A stretch of DNA of 64,000 nucleotides from Ornithobacterium rhinotracheale DSM 15997 (GCF_000265465.1 NC_018016.1:1602001-1666000); one strand, 5' to 3'; counted from the stretch's first letter, positions 49,883 to 58,350 are shown. A program made the numbers and translations. The notes: a model not told the origin generated them from the letters alone.

Positions 49883-49890
49883 CAAAGATA
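49883..49890 (-). promoter_or_regulatory. Promoter -7 box before the structural genes of element 1
   Basis: TATCTTTG on the minus strand, a TAnnTTTG match, 29 bases before the capsid candidate ATG. A good -33 element at the standard distance is not seen, which would suit a regulated promoter. Confidence 0.5.
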
Positions 49891-49920
49891 TTAAGCATGC
49901 AAAAGCACTTTTTAAAATCT

Positions 49921-49954
49921 AGCGATTTTTACCACTTTTAAGCGATTTATACCA
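49921..49954. repeat. Direct repeats upstream of the structural genes (candidate operator)
   Basis: AGCGATTTTTACCA (49921-49934) and AGCGATTTATACCA (49941-49954), 13 of 14 identical, with a 20-bp period (two helical turns). They lie between the small HTH gene and the structural-gene promoter. Likely the HTH protein's binding site or Rep iterons. Confidence 0.6.
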
Positions 49955-49964
49955 ATTTTTGACA

Positions 49965-50129
49965 CTAATCATCAAAATATTTTTTTACGAGCTTTAGCGT
50001 TAGATATTTCTTTTTATAGTGGCTTAAAATATCTTTTTTTATCATGCGTGCAGTGGAATAGCTTACGCCTAAATAATTAGCTAGCTCCTTAGCACTAATT
50101 ATTTGCAAGTTCTGTGTATTGTTTTTCAT
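49965..50129 (-). CDS. 54-residue helix-turn-helix protein of element 1
   Basis: Frame MKNNTQNLQIISAKELANYL, then GVSYSTARMIKKDILSHYKK and a basic C-terminus. ISAKELANYLGVSYSTARMI is a clear MerR/excisionase-type HTH. It overlaps the last 35 bases of rep in another frame. Probably the switch regulator of the structural operon or an excisionase-like accessory factor. Confidence 0.7.
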   Translation of the reverse strand: MKNNTQNLQIISAKELANYLGVSYSTARMIKKDILSHYKKKYLTLKLVKKYFDD

Positions 50130-51258
50130 AAATTAATTGGATTAACTGGTCTAAATTTATACTCAAATCGGTATCTAATAACTGTCTTATGGCTTTATTA
50201 TAAATTTTTAAATGCTCGTTTAATTTTTTATATCCCTTGCGGATCATCTGATATACTTTACCTTTATACAACTCTACAAATTGAATAGCAGTAGGCACAT
50301 ACTCCAATTTTCCCCGCAAGTGGTTTAACTCCTCTAAATAACTGCTAACTTCAAAATTTAAATAATTGAGTTTTTTTACCTTATTTGATGCGCCCCACAC
50401 CGCACCAATTACTGGGCGTTTATTTTCTTCTTGCTTTAATAGATATTTCACCACATACGCAACTATATTTCGTTTACTCTTTGGCGTTTCAATTTTAGTA
50501 CTTGGGGGATTGCTCCAACCCATTTTTTTATTACGCTGGTAAGCTAGTATGCAGTCTTTTTCTGATTTATAATTTTTTGAATACTTAGCCATATATTCTT
50601 TAGCCGTTAAGCGGTTCATCTTTTCAGAATATCTATCAACATAACCATATTTATTTATATACTGGTTCCATATGCGCTGAATATCCTCACGAGGGATTTG
50701 CGTATCAATCAAAACATGAAAATGAATATTTCCATTCTTCTGCGTCTCCGCTTTCCAGAGATAATTTTTTAAACCATAGACCTTTTTTAAATGGTCAAGA
50801 TACTTAGCAAGTATTTTACGCAACACTCTATCATGGTGCTTTTGGGCACTGGGCAAGGTCAAGGTTACAAAAGATAAATATTTGTCCTTGTTTGATTTCG
50901 TTGCGTCAGCAAATAAAATAGCATACTTCTTTATATTCCTTACTTGAGTATCCGAGAGCGTTCCTAAATCCTTTAAAACATGCCCTTTCTCATTATACAC
51001 TTCTTGTTGTTTCTCCTTATACAACTCAACACACTTTTCAGCATATTTAACAATTGAACCAAACTCTGAAATATCATCTAGTGCGTTTAACTCATCTAAT
51101 TCTGTTTTTTCCTTGTTTAGATTTTGGCGTAAAGTAGGAGTATGGCCTACTTCATAATTTCGTAAATCCATCACATAACTATAATGCAATAGGCTAGTAG
51201 GTCTAAGCTGAACCTTTTCACACAAATAATAATTATTAACCTCTTGATATTGTCGCAT
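50095..51258 (-). CDS. rep: HUH-family replication initiator (Rep) of element 1
   Basis: 387 residues with the three rolling-circle motifs in order: motif 1 FVTLTL (130-135), motif 2 HFH in NIHFHVLID (His179, His181) and motif 3 YVVKYLLK (Tyr268, Lys271-Tyr272). This arrangement resembles phage Rep proteins of the microvirus VP4 type. It would nick one strand and start rolling-circle replication, pointing to a single-stranded or rolling-circle genome. Confidence 0.88.
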   Translation of the reverse strand: MRQYQEVNNYYLCEKVQLRPTSLLHYSYVMDLRNYEVGHTPTLRQNLNKEKTELDELNALDDISEFGSIVKYAEKCVELYKEKQQEVYNEKGHVLKDLGTLSDTQVRNIKKYAILFADATKSNKDKYLSFVTLTLPSAQKHHDRVLRKILAKYLDHLKKVYGLKNYLWKAETQKNGNIHFHVLIDTQIPREDIQRIWNQYINKYGYVDRYSEKMNRLTAKEYMAKYSKNYKSEKDCILAYQRNKKMGWSNPPSTKIETPKSKRNIVAYVVKYLLKQEENKRPVIGAVWGASNKVKKLNYLNFEVSSYLEELNHLRGKLEYVPTAIQFVELYKGKVYQMIRKGYKKLNEHLKIYNKAIRQLLDTDLSINLDQLIQLIYEKQYTELANN

Positions 51259-51311
51259 TTACAGGGATTTTTGCCGTTAGATTTTACCGATACTTGAGAC
51301 GAGCCCACTCA

Positions 51312-51327
51312 AAAGCCTATCGGCTTT
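51312..51327. other. Small hairpin before rep (possible replication origin or attenuator)
   Basis: Perfect arms AAAGCC and GGCTTT around a four-base loop, between the 81-residue gene and rep. HUH initiators often nick at such hairpins, but no nick-site consensus can be assigned. Confidence 0.3.
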
Positions 51328-51562
51328 CTATAAAAAAATCGGTTTCTTCTTTTTTCACAGCCACACGATGATATAAAATATCCTTAGGTTTAAAAGTTAT
51401 CCACGAACGACCAGAAAATAATACCTCAATATTATTTTCTTGTTTCAACACCTGTACTACAATACCATATTCATATATGTACTGCTTAGGTTCTAAATGA
51501 TTTACGGGAATGGGTACAAACTTCTGTACTACCAAAAAAGGTCTGATTTCTTCTCTTTGCAT
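51317..51562 (-). CDS. 81-residue protein, first gene of element 1
   Basis: Small and beta-rich (FLVVQKFVPIPVNHLEPKQYI, then VVQVLKQENNIEVLFSGRSW). No known domain. It is 28 bases inside the right inverted repeat and upstream of rep; possibly a single-strand-binding or regulatory protein. Confidence 0.6.
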   Translation of the reverse strand: MQREEIRPFLVVQKFVPIPVNHLEPKQYIYEYGIVVQVLKQENNIEVLFSGRSWITFKPKDILYHRVAVKKEETDFFIESR

Positions 51563-51590
51563 ACGCTTTTAGTTTTAAATTATTTAAGCG

Positions 51591-51614
51591 TTGCATTTGT
51601 GTTTTGAATGTAGG
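51591..51614 (-). repeat. Right terminal inverted repeat of element 1
   Basis: Read on the minus strand CTAcATTCAAaacacAAATGCAAC; capitals match the left end. The flank outside is A-rich, so a short target duplication cannot be identified. Confidence 0.65.
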
Positions 51615-51639
51615 AATTAAAAAAAAATCGAGAAATAAT

Positions 51640-51670
51640 TTGCAGAATTAAAATCTATGCGTATATTTGC
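51640..51670 (+). promoter_or_regulatory. Upstream consensus promoter before tRNA-Asn
   Basis: TTTG (51640-51643), 19 bases, TATATTTG (51663-51670): a perfect Bacteroidota promoter, 26 bases from the element 1 right repeat. The TTTGCAGA start and ATATTTGCAATCC end are repeated in the next promoter. Confidence 0.7.
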
Positions 51671-51727
51671 AATCCGTTTGAGAGAAGTCAACGGTTGAAT
51701 TGAAAGAAATAAAAAAATAAAAAAAGT

Positions 51728-51758
51728 TTTGCAGATTAAAAAATAGTTTTTATATTTG
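51728..51758 (+). promoter_or_regulatory. tRNA-Asn promoter
   Basis: TTTG (51728-51731), 19 bases, TATATTTG (51751-51758): perfect consensus, 21 bases before the tRNA 5' end. Confidence 0.8.
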
Positions 51759-51779
51759 CAATCCCAAAACGAAAGAAAA

Positions 51780-51856
51780 GCCTTTTTAGCTCAGTTGGTT
51801 AGAGCATCTGACTGTTAATCAGAGGGTCGCTGGTTCGAGCCCAGCAAAAGGCGCCA
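51780..51856 (+). tRNA. tRNA-Asn (anticodon GTT)
   Basis: Acceptor GCCTTTT/AAAAGGC, D arm AGCTCAGTTGGTTAGAGC, anticodon stem TCTGA/TCAGA with loop CTGTTAA (GTT), T stem GCTGG/CCAGC with loop TTCGAGC, discriminator G and encoded CCA. All arms pair. Confidence 0.97.
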
Positions 51857-51858
51857 CC

Positions 51859-51887
51859 AAAAGCACTGAATTTTCAGTGCTTTTTTT
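51859..51887 (+). terminator. Terminator after tRNA-Asn
   Basis: AAAGCACTGAA-TT-TTCAGTGCTTT hairpin and T run immediately after the CCA end. Confidence 0.88.
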
Positions 51888-51998
51888 GTTTTATGATATT
51901 TTGTTTTTTTGGAAGGTTCATTCGAATTTAATTTTGCAATAAAAATGCAACAATGTTGATTGAAGTGGGATAAAAAAATAGGGGAATGTTACCCCCTT

Positions 51999-52334
51999 TT
52001 AATCAATTAATCTTTTTGATGTTCTTGTGGCGAGATTAAAAATCGCAATTTGTCCGTTTTCAATTCCCATGCGTGTTGCTTCCTCTTCATCTTCCACTAG
52101 CATTACAGCGTCCAGATAAAACTTTCCATTTTTCAGTCCACCACCCACAATGTTTGTGGTCTTTTTGGCAATTTCAATCACTTTTTTCAAATCCTCATCA
52201 TTGAAGTTGTTTTGAGTTTCCTTCAGTGCTACGCACCAAAATTTATCCTTAGGCTCTTGCATGGTGTTCAGGTCGATGGTAACGCCGTTAGGATTTTCAG
52301 CCAAGATTTTTTTAATTTCCTCATATCTTTCCAT
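51999..52334 (-). CDS. Conserved-looking unknown protein (111 residues)
   Basis: Compact soluble protein: N-terminal helix, NGVTIDLNTMQEPKDKFWCV, then GGGLKNGKFYLDAVMLVEDE and a C-terminal NGQIAIFNLATRTSKRLI strand. No signal peptide and no recognised domain. Single gene; the flanking 51888-51998 and 52335-52630 stretches show no gene or clear signal beyond AT-rich DNA. Confidence 0.6.
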   Translation of the reverse strand: MERYEEIKKILAENPNGVTIDLNTMQEPKDKFWCVALKETQNNFNDEDLKKVIEIAKKTTNIVGGGLKNGKFYLDAVMLVEDEEEATRMGIENGQIAIFNLATRTSKRLID

Positions 52335-52630
52335 TTCAATTTTTGGGCGGTTTGTTCATTCAGTTGCCCGCATCTGATTTAGGTTGATAATTGCAACGCA
52401 AAATATATAAATTGGCTTTGCGAAACAAGATAAAAAACGAATATTTTTTAATTTCATTTCTTAGCTCTGTATTTTTCAGGGGAGAGTTGATTTGTCGTTG
52501 CAAAAAATATTAAATCAATGTTTTTTATTTTTTTATCCGAAAAAAAGAAGATTCTGTAAAAAGAAATATAGAATAAATAGGCAAAAATTTCGATTTTTGT
52601 GTGTTTAAAATTTAAATTAAATCTTTTTCT

Positions 52631-52873
52631 ATGAAACAGATCATCATTCAGGCAGATGCCTTTTTTAACTTGCTCAAAGAACGAGAGCAATCGATGTGGG
52701 AGGTTTTTTCTCAATTGATTAAAAATGGAGAGAAGCAGGAGCTTATTTTTCTGAACGATAAAAAAGAGGTGTTGTTTGCTTATATTTTGCCCGAAACGCT
52801 GGAGGAGCTTAGGAAAGATCAAAAAGTTTTTGCCCAAGAGTTTATGCAAAAATTAAAACAAATGGAAAATTAG
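52631..52873 (+). CDS. Small unknown protein (80 residues)
   Basis: Soluble, mostly helical (IIQADAFFNLLKEREQSMWE, ETLEELRKDQKVFAQEFMQK) with a central strand (KQELIFLNDKKEVLFAYIL). No family recognised; the frame on the opposite strand over the same DNA looks like a shadow. Confidence 0.5.
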   Translation: MKQIIIQADAFFNLLKEREQSMWEVFSQLIKNGEKQELIFLNDKKEVLFAYILPETLEELRKDQKVFAQEFMQKLKQMEN

Positions 52874-52987
52874 GGCTAATTGTTTTGTCTACATTTAATT
52901 AAATTTAAAATTTAACATTGGAAATTGTGGATTTTTAAAATTTTATGGCTAAATTTATGACAAGAAAAAATCAAAAAATATTTTGTC

Positions 52988-53536
52988 ATGAAAAATTTAT
53001 TTAAAATTAGCCTTGCTTTTGTTTGCTTATTTTTTGTTTCAATGAGTGTGAAAGCACAAAAAATCGTTTCAAGAGATGTGAATATCACCATTACAGGGAC
53101 TTCTACCTTGCACGATTGGGAAATGATTTCTGATAACGGAGTCTTTACTGCCAATGCTGGCAATAGCTCCATCAACGATGTTAAATTTGTGTTCCCTGTG
53201 CGTTCGCTCAAGAGTGGGAAAGCTGCCATGGATCAAAATGCTTACAATGCACTGAATGCGGATAAGTATAAAGAAATTGTGTTTAAAGCCCTCACTATTG
53301 ATACTTTAAGCGGAAACACAACTGTAAATGGCTCAATCACGATAAATGGTGTGACTAAGGCGATTAGCGTGCCTGTAAAGGTTTATGATACCGATCGTGG
53401 ATTTACGATTACTGGTTACATCATGATGAAAATGACTGATTATAAAGTGGAGCCTCCTGTGTATATGTTTGGAACCATTAAAACTGGAGATGAAATCCGT
53501 ATTCAATTCAATATTTCTACAGAATATGTGAATTAA
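52988..53536 (+). CDS. YceI-family periplasmic protein
   Basis: 182 residues. Signal peptide MKNLFKISLAFVCLFFVSMSVKA/Q, then the YceI lipocalin-like pattern (ITGTSTLHDWEM, LNADKYKEIVFKA, ITINGVTKAISVPVKV). YceI proteins bind isoprenoid or other hydrophobic ligands. Monocistronic with terminator. Confidence 0.88.
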   Translation: MKNLFKISLAFVCLFFVSMSVKAQKIVSRDVNITITGTSTLHDWEMISDNGVFTANAGNSSINDVKFVFPVRSLKSGKAAMDQNAYNALNADKYKEIVFKALTIDTLSGNTTVNGSITINGVTKAISVPVKVYDTDRGFTITGYIMMKMTDYKVEPPVYMFGTIKTGDEIRIQFNISTEYVN

Positions 53537-53559
53537 TATTTATTTGAAAAGAAAAATTA

Positions 53560-53585
53560 AAAGGCTCGCCATTGGCGAGCCTTTG
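53560..53585. terminator. Bidirectional terminator between YceI and epimerase genes
   Basis: AAAGGCTCGCC-ATT-GGCGAGCCTTT hairpin between convergent genes. Confidence 0.88.
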
Positions 53586-53587
53586 TT

Positions 53588-54490
53588 TTATAGCTTAAAA
53601 TTGGATTTAAAATCTTGTAAGCATTCCAAAACGCGTGCTTTGAAATTTTCGTTGTGAGTAGGGTGGTAGAGCGAAGTGATTTGATAGCTACTCATTTTTT
53701 GTTGCGTGTTTAAATATTGGAACTCTAGATTTTCAAAGGATTCTAGTAAGATATCTCGCACAGTATTTACCGATTGATTGTATTCTACCAAATTCTCGAT
53801 TTTAGGCTCCTCTTGGAAAGCTGCTTGTGCCAAACGCTGAGTTACGGTGTCGAGGTGCACAAAAGGTGTGATGTTTTCCCCATTGCCGTTGATTTTAATT
53901 TTATTGTAAAGCAGTGCGTCGAAAATTAAATTATTAATCACGCTGTCGAATCTGAACATCGGATTAAACCCAAAGACATTGGCAATTCTAAAAATGCAAA
54001 CATCCATTTCGTAGCGTAGCAATTCCAAATATTTTTCGGCGTTAAATTTAGAAACGCCATAAGCATTCTGTGGCATAGGAGGCGTGTCTTCGTCAGCCTC
54101 AATGTCCATTCCATATACTGCGCCAGAGCTAGTGAAAATTACTTTTTTAGGCGAATTTTCTTGCAAAGCATTTACCAAAGTTGCCGTGCCGAAATGGTTG
54201 ATTTGCTCGTAATTAAAATGATCTCGATAAGAATACGGAGACTCCACAAAGGCTGCTAGATGATACACGACATCGATGTTTTTTAAATGCTTTTTAAGTT
54301 CAAATTCATTTAAAATATCGCCTTTTATGAATTTAGTTTTATTTAATTTTTCGCCAAGGATAAAGAAATTTAAGTTTTGGCGGTAGAGGTTATCAAAAAC
54401 TATGATTTCTTCTACTTTTTCGTTTTGCTCAAGGGCGCGTACCAAATTGTATCCAAGGTATCCTGCGCCGCCAGAAATAAATATTCTCAT
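53588..54490 (-). CDS. NAD-dependent epimerase/dehydratase
   Basis: 300 residues. N-terminal Rossmann motif GGAGYLGYNL, then SSGAVYG and the catalytic YGVSK. An extended-SDR of the UDP-glucose 4-epimerase type; nucleotide-sugar specificity cannot be read. Followed upstream (minus strand) by cysH, 11 bases apart. Confidence 0.85.
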   Translation of the reverse strand: MRIFISGGAGYLGYNLVRALEQNEKVEEIIVFDNLYRQNLNFFILGEKLNKTKFIKGDILNEFELKKHLKNIDVVYHLAAFVESPYSYRDHFNYEQINHFGTATLVNALQENSPKKVIFTSSGAVYGMDIEADEDTPPMPQNAYGVSKFNAEKYLELLRYEMDVCIFRIANVFGFNPMFRFDSVINNLIFDALLYNKIKINGNGENITPFVHLDTVTQRLAQAAFQEEPKIENLVEYNQSVNTVRDILLESFENLEFQYLNTQQKMSSYQITSLYHPTHNENFKARVLECLQDFKSNFKL

Positions 54491-54501
54491 CGATAATTTT
54501 T

Positions 54502-55167
54502 TTATTTATTTAAATGAATGCCACATTCAGTTTTATTGCTCCCAGCCCAGCGTCCGCCACGCTCGTTTTCGTCGTGCACACTTTGCGTGCAAGGGAAGCA
54601 CCCAATGCTGAAGAATCCTTTTTCTTCTAAAGGATGTGCGGGCAAATTATGTAACTTTCGGTATTCGTAAATCATTTTAGAATTCCAGTCTAGAATAGGG
54701 TGGTATTTGGTGATTCCTGATTTCTGTTTTTCAAAATAATCCAATCCGCTTCGGAATTTGGTCTGGTCTCTACGCAGTCCCGCAATCCAGATGTCGTAAT
54801 CTTGGATGCTAGTATTGAGTGGTTCTACCTTGTTGATGTGGCAACAATAGTCGGTATCGCTGGCGTATAGAAACTGTCCGTCTTCGTTCACTTGCTGGTG
54901 TTTAGAAGTTTTTGAGCGAACATTTTTTAAGTTTAAGCCCCAATCTCTCACGATTTGATCTCTGAAAGCGTAAGTTTCGGCAAAATGAAATCCCGTATCG
55001 ATGAAAATCACGGGCAAATCCTTAATTGCTCGGGTGCTGATGTGTAGTAGTGGCAAACTATGCGTTTGGAACGATGAGGTAATCATGATGCGTTTTCCTT
55101 CCGAATGCATTTTTTGCAAACATTCGGTGATTTCGTTCACCGCAGAATCTAAGTTAAAATCACTCAT
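54502..55167 (-). CDS. cysH: Phosphoadenylyl/adenylyl-sulfate reductase
   Basis: About 221 residues starting at MSDFNLD (an upstream ATG at 55185 is possible). PAPS-reductase fold, Cys pair in TDYCCHINK and GCFPCT, and the C-terminal catalytic ECGIHL. The four cluster cysteines (CC...CxxC) indicate the iron-sulfur APS-reductase type. It reduces APS (or PAPS) to sulfite in cysteine synthesis. No other sulfate-assimilation genes are next to it. Confidence 0.9.
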   Translation of the reverse strand: MSDFNLDSAVNEITECLQKMHSEGKRIMITSSFQTHSLPLLHISTRAIKDLPVIFIDTGFHFAETYAFRDQIVRDWGLNLKNVRSKTSKHQQVNEDGQFLYASDTDYCCHINKVEPLNTSIQDYDIWIAGLRRDQTKFRSGLDYFEKQKSGITKYHPILDWNSKMIYEYRKLHNLPAHPLEEKGFFSIGCFPCTQSVHDENERGGRWAGSNKTECGIHLNK

Positions 55168-55194
55168 AACCTTAGTGCGTATCAAAAATTGTTC

Positions 55195-56187
55195 TTAAGA
55201 TTCGTATTCTTTAATAATTTTAGACAAAACCTGAAATAAGTCATCTTTATTATCGAGAGAAACTAACTCTTTTCTAAATGATTTAAAATGCTGAATGCCC
55301 TTAAAATAATTGGAATAATGTTTTCGCATTTCCAAAATTCCTACTTTCTCGCCTTTCCATTCGCATGAGAACTCAAGGTGTTTTTTCACGGCGTCTACGC
55401 GTTCGGCAATGGTAGGCGGAGCGAGCAATTCTCCCGTTTTTAGATAATGTTTGATTTCTCTAAAAATCCAAGGATACCCAATCGCAGCGCGCCCGATCAT
55501 AATGCCATCTACACCATAACGATTTTTGTATTCTAAAGCTTTTTCAGGCGAATCAATATCTCCATTTCCGAAAATCGGAATGTGGATTCTTGGGTTATTT
55601 TTCACTCGTGCAATTTCCGACCAGTCGGCTTCGCCTTTGTACATTTGTGCACGAGTTCTGCCATGGATAGAAAGTGCTTGAATGCCTACATCTTGCAATC
55701 TTTCGGCAACTTCGTAGATATTAATGTTATCGTGATCCCAGCCCAAACGAGTTTTTACGGTTACGGGTAGTGAAGTAGATTTCACTACCGATTCGGTAAG
55801 GCGAACCATTAAATCTATATCTTTTAAAACGCCTGCACCAGCACCTTTGCACACGACTTTTTTGACAGGGCAACCAAAGTTGATGTCTACCAAATCGGGT
55901 TTCACGGTTTCTACAATGCGGGCAGAGAGTGCCATCGCCTCCTCATCTCCCCCGAAAATCTGGATTCCTATGGGGCGTTCGTAATCAAAAATATCTAATT
56001 TTTTCTTGCTTTTGATAGCGTCTCGTATGAGTCCCTCAGACGAAATAAACTCCGAGTACATTAAATCTGCGCCATTTTCCTTGCACACGCGTCTAAACGG
56101 TGGGTCGCTCACATCCTCCATAGGGGCGAGCAATAATGGAAAGTCTGGCAATGTGATGTTTCCTATTTTTGTCATAAATTTGGGCAA
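55195..56187 (-). CDS. dusB: tRNA-dihydrouridine synthase B
   Basis: 330 residues. TIM-barrel FMN enzyme with APMEDVSDPPFRRV at the start, catalytic cysteine in NFGCPVKKVVCKGAGAG, and KTRLGWD, HGRTRAQMYKG and GNGDI motifs. It reduces uridine in tRNA D loops. Upstream of cysH with a 9-base or so gap to its longer start. Confidence 0.94.
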   Translation of the reverse strand: MPKFMTKIGNITLPDFPLLLAPMEDVSDPPFRRVCKENGADLMYSEFISSEGLIRDAIKSKKKLDIFDYERPIGIQIFGGDEEAMALSARIVETVKPDLVDINFGCPVKKVVCKGAGAGVLKDIDLMVRLTESVVKSTSLPVTVKTRLGWDHDNINIYEVAERLQDVGIQALSIHGRTRAQMYKGEADWSEIARVKNNPRIHIPIFGNGDIDSPEKALEYKNRYGVDGIMIGRAAIGYPWIFREIKHYLKTGELLAPPTIAERVDAVKKHLEFSCEWKGEKVGILEMRKHYSNYFKGIQHFKSFRKELVSLDNKDDLFQVLSKIIKEYES

Positions 56188-56397
56188 AAATACAAATTAA
56201 GTGGATAATAGATGTGAATTATTGATAAAATTGATTATTAGTCTTGTAGTTCTTTAAATGTTTTGTAGTTTTGCGGCTTTTTGCATTGAGGTGTAAAAAT
56301 CTTTGAGCTAAAGATTTGCTCATCATTGATTTGAAAAAACAATAAATTGAAAATATTTTTCAAATACGATAAAATTATGAATTTAAAATATATGAAT

Positions 56398-58167
56398 ATG
56401 AAACAGAAAGTTTTGCTAGCATCAATGTTTGTTTTTGGCTTTCAAGCTTTGAGTGCCCAAAATGATGGTAGGGTGGGAATAGGTACAGAAGACCCTAAGG
56501 CTATATTGGATGTCCTTTATAATAGCAAATTATCAGCAACACAAGCTCAAGGTGTTATTTTTCCAAAATTAAGCTCGGATCAGAGAAGTGAGTTCCAAAA
56601 TGTAGAAGAAGGAACCATGATTTATAATACTACAAGGAAGTGTTTAGAAATGTATTATGGCGACCAGGTAGGATGGGAATGTTTTTGTTCGTGTGGTGTA
56701 GGAACTAAAAAAGAACTAATTGTAAGTGCAAGTGGCTTTGGTGGTGCTTTTATGGAAGATGCACCCTCTGGAGAAAATTTTGTGAAATTTACGCTTAGAA
56801 ATAATACCTCTAAGCCAATTAATAATCTGAATCTTTCAAATGCTGTAACTTTAACAAGTGGAGTGACTAATATTCCAATAGAATCGGGGCAAAATAGCGA
56901 TGTAAGTATAGAGCCAGGGCAATCGGTTGTGCTATCGTATAAATTTTTAGAAAAACCAAAATTAGGTTCTCCTTTAAAGGCTGTTTTTAGCTATGATAAA
57001 GACGAATTTAAGCTTAATGCAACGCAAGAGATTAATAATACGAGACAGCAAGAAAAACTTAAATACATACTTTCTTTACAGTATAAGGAAAAAACAATTC
57101 AAGGATTAATCAATAATACAACTAAAAAAGCTTCAATTAAAATCCCATATTCTCAAGGAGAGGGGGCTTACAAAAGCATTAGTGTTACGCAAAAAGCGGC
57201 ACCAGGAGAAGATGGGAAAACACCACAGCTTACGCTTATAATTCCAGAGGGAAATCTTGCTGGTTCAGGGGTTTTAAATGCTGAAGTAGCTTCAGCTGAA
57301 GAATATAAAATAAAACTACTTCAGCCTGATGAAGAGTATGAAATTGCAAAATTTGATTTTCCAATCAACGGAACACAATTTGTAGTTCGGTTGATCGCAA
57401 CAGGTGGAGTAGCAGATAAATGTCTTGATAAAACTACTCTAGATTGTGTAGGGTATGGTTCGTCGGAAAAGGAACATGAATTTATTTACATGCCTATGCA
57501 AGGGCCCGATGGAAAGATTTGGCTAAATAACAACTTAGGGGCAGAGTATACAAGAGTGGGGGCTACAGAATTTAACCCAGAAACACAAGCCGCAAATAAA
57601 AAAGATTGGAAAGCGTATGGTTCTTATTTCCAATGGCAAAGAAAACCAGATGGGCATGAATTGATGAAATGGGATACTTATACGAACAATCTATCTGGAC
57701 CATCGCCTAAATATTCAAATACTAACACTTTGTTTGATTCTTGGACGAATCCTAATAGTAATAAATTTTTCAATAACGGAAGTTCATTGACCTGGGTGTC
57801 AGGAAAAGCTGGGGAAATTTATAACTTGTGGGAAGCAAATGGTAGTAATACCCCATGTCCTAAAGGCTATAGAGTTCCTACTCAAGATGATTTCGTCGCT
57901 TTACACAAAGCTATAACAGGTTCTTCTGATGCACTGTCAAATAATTCAATGTGGAATGAAGATGTCCTTAAATTAACTGTTCCAGGCTGGCATAATTGGT
58001 CTAATGGATTCTCTAAATTTAACTTAGATGGGTATTATTGGTCTAGTTCGCATATTGATAATTCACATGCGTGGACACTTATGTTTAATGAGACTGAAAG
58101 TGATCCCGCAAGTGGTGATGCTAGATCTATGGCAGATGGATTCCCTATTCGTTGTTTGAAACAGTAA
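56398..58167 (+). CDS. Surface protein with C-terminal FISUMP domain
   Basis: 589 residues from ATG 56398, which begins the signal peptide MKQKVLLASMFVFGFQALSA/QN; the frame extends 17 codons further upstream without a signal-like start. The N-terminal VGIGTEDPKAILDV segment is common in Bacteroidota surface proteins; the C-terminal 200 residues have the FISUMP pattern (WLNNNLGAEYTRV, CPKGYRVPTQDDF, GYYWSSS, FPIRCLK). No T9SS domain. Likely exported; role unknown. Region 56188-56397 holds only its promoter area. Confidence 0.75.
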   Translation: MKQKVLLASMFVFGFQALSAQNDGRVGIGTEDPKAILDVLYNSKLSATQAQGVIFPKLSSDQRSEFQNVEEGTMIYNTTRKCLEMYYGDQVGWECFCSCGVGTKKELIVSASGFGGAFMEDAPSGENFVKFTLRNNTSKPINNLNLSNAVTLTSGVTNIPIESGQNSDVSIEPGQSVVLSYKFLEKPKLGSPLKAVFSYDKDEFKLNATQEINNTRQQEKLKYILSLQYKEKTIQGLINNTTKKASIKIPYSQGEGAYKSISVTQKAAPGEDGKTPQLTLIIPEGNLAGSGVLNAEVASAEEYKIKLLQPDEEYEIAKFDFPINGTQFVVRLIATGGVADKCLDKTTLDCVGYGSSEKEHEFIYMPMQGPDGKIWLNNNLGAEYTRVGATEFNPETQAANKKDWKAYGSYFQWQRKPDGHELMKWDTYTNNLSGPSPKYSNTNTLFDSWTNPNSNKFFNNGSSLTWVSGKAGEIYNLWEANGSNTPCPKGYRVPTQDDFVALHKAITGSSDALSNNSMWNEDVLKLTVPGWHNWSNGFSKFNLDGYYWSSSHIDNSHAWTLMFNETESDPASGDARSMADGFPIRCLKQ

Positions 58168-58197
58168 ATGTTAAGTATAAAATTTGAATAAAATTTT

Positions 58198-58231
58198 AAG
58201 CCAAATCAGTATACTGATTTGGCTTTTTTTT
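58198..58231 (+). terminator. Terminator after the FISUMP gene
   Basis: AAGCCAAATCAGT-AT-ACTGATTTGGCTT hairpin followed by a T run. Confidence 0.88.
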
Positions 58232-58350
58232 GTACTCTAGAGATTAAATGATTGTCTTGATAAATACTAAAATATGTTTAATTTTGAAGGCACTAGAGGT
58301 ATGTTAAGTGAGGAGGGAATAGAAATATAGTAAATGTTAAATAAAGTTAA

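Larger units (their letters stand above)
43178..51614 (-). mobile_element. Element 1: small prophage integrated by an IS30-type transposase
   Basis: 8.4-kb block with all genes on the minus strand, bounded by imperfect 24-bp inverted repeats (18 of 24 matching). It encodes Rep, HTH protein, candidate capsid, several small membrane proteins, a membrane-anchored lysin, an exported protein and, last, a DDE transposase. The repeats enclose the whole block, not only the transposase gene. No Zot/FtsK-like ATPase, tail or terminase gene is seen. Related to element 2 at 58,924. Confidence 0.75.

Noticed and set aside
43178-51614. Typical inovirus (filamentous prophage)
   Set aside because: The 54-residue coat-like protein fits, but no Zot/gI-type ATPase with Walker motifs exists and a lysin is present.
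51780-51856. tRNA-Asn as attachment site of element 1
   Set aside because: The element ends 166 bp before the tRNA, no copy of the tRNA 3' end is found at the left border, and no tyrosine recombinase is encoded.
52454-52849. 131-codon minus-strand frame opposite the 80-residue gene
   Set aside because: Low-complexity Phe/Lys/Ile-rich product spanning an intergenic region; looks like a chance frame in AT-rich DNA.
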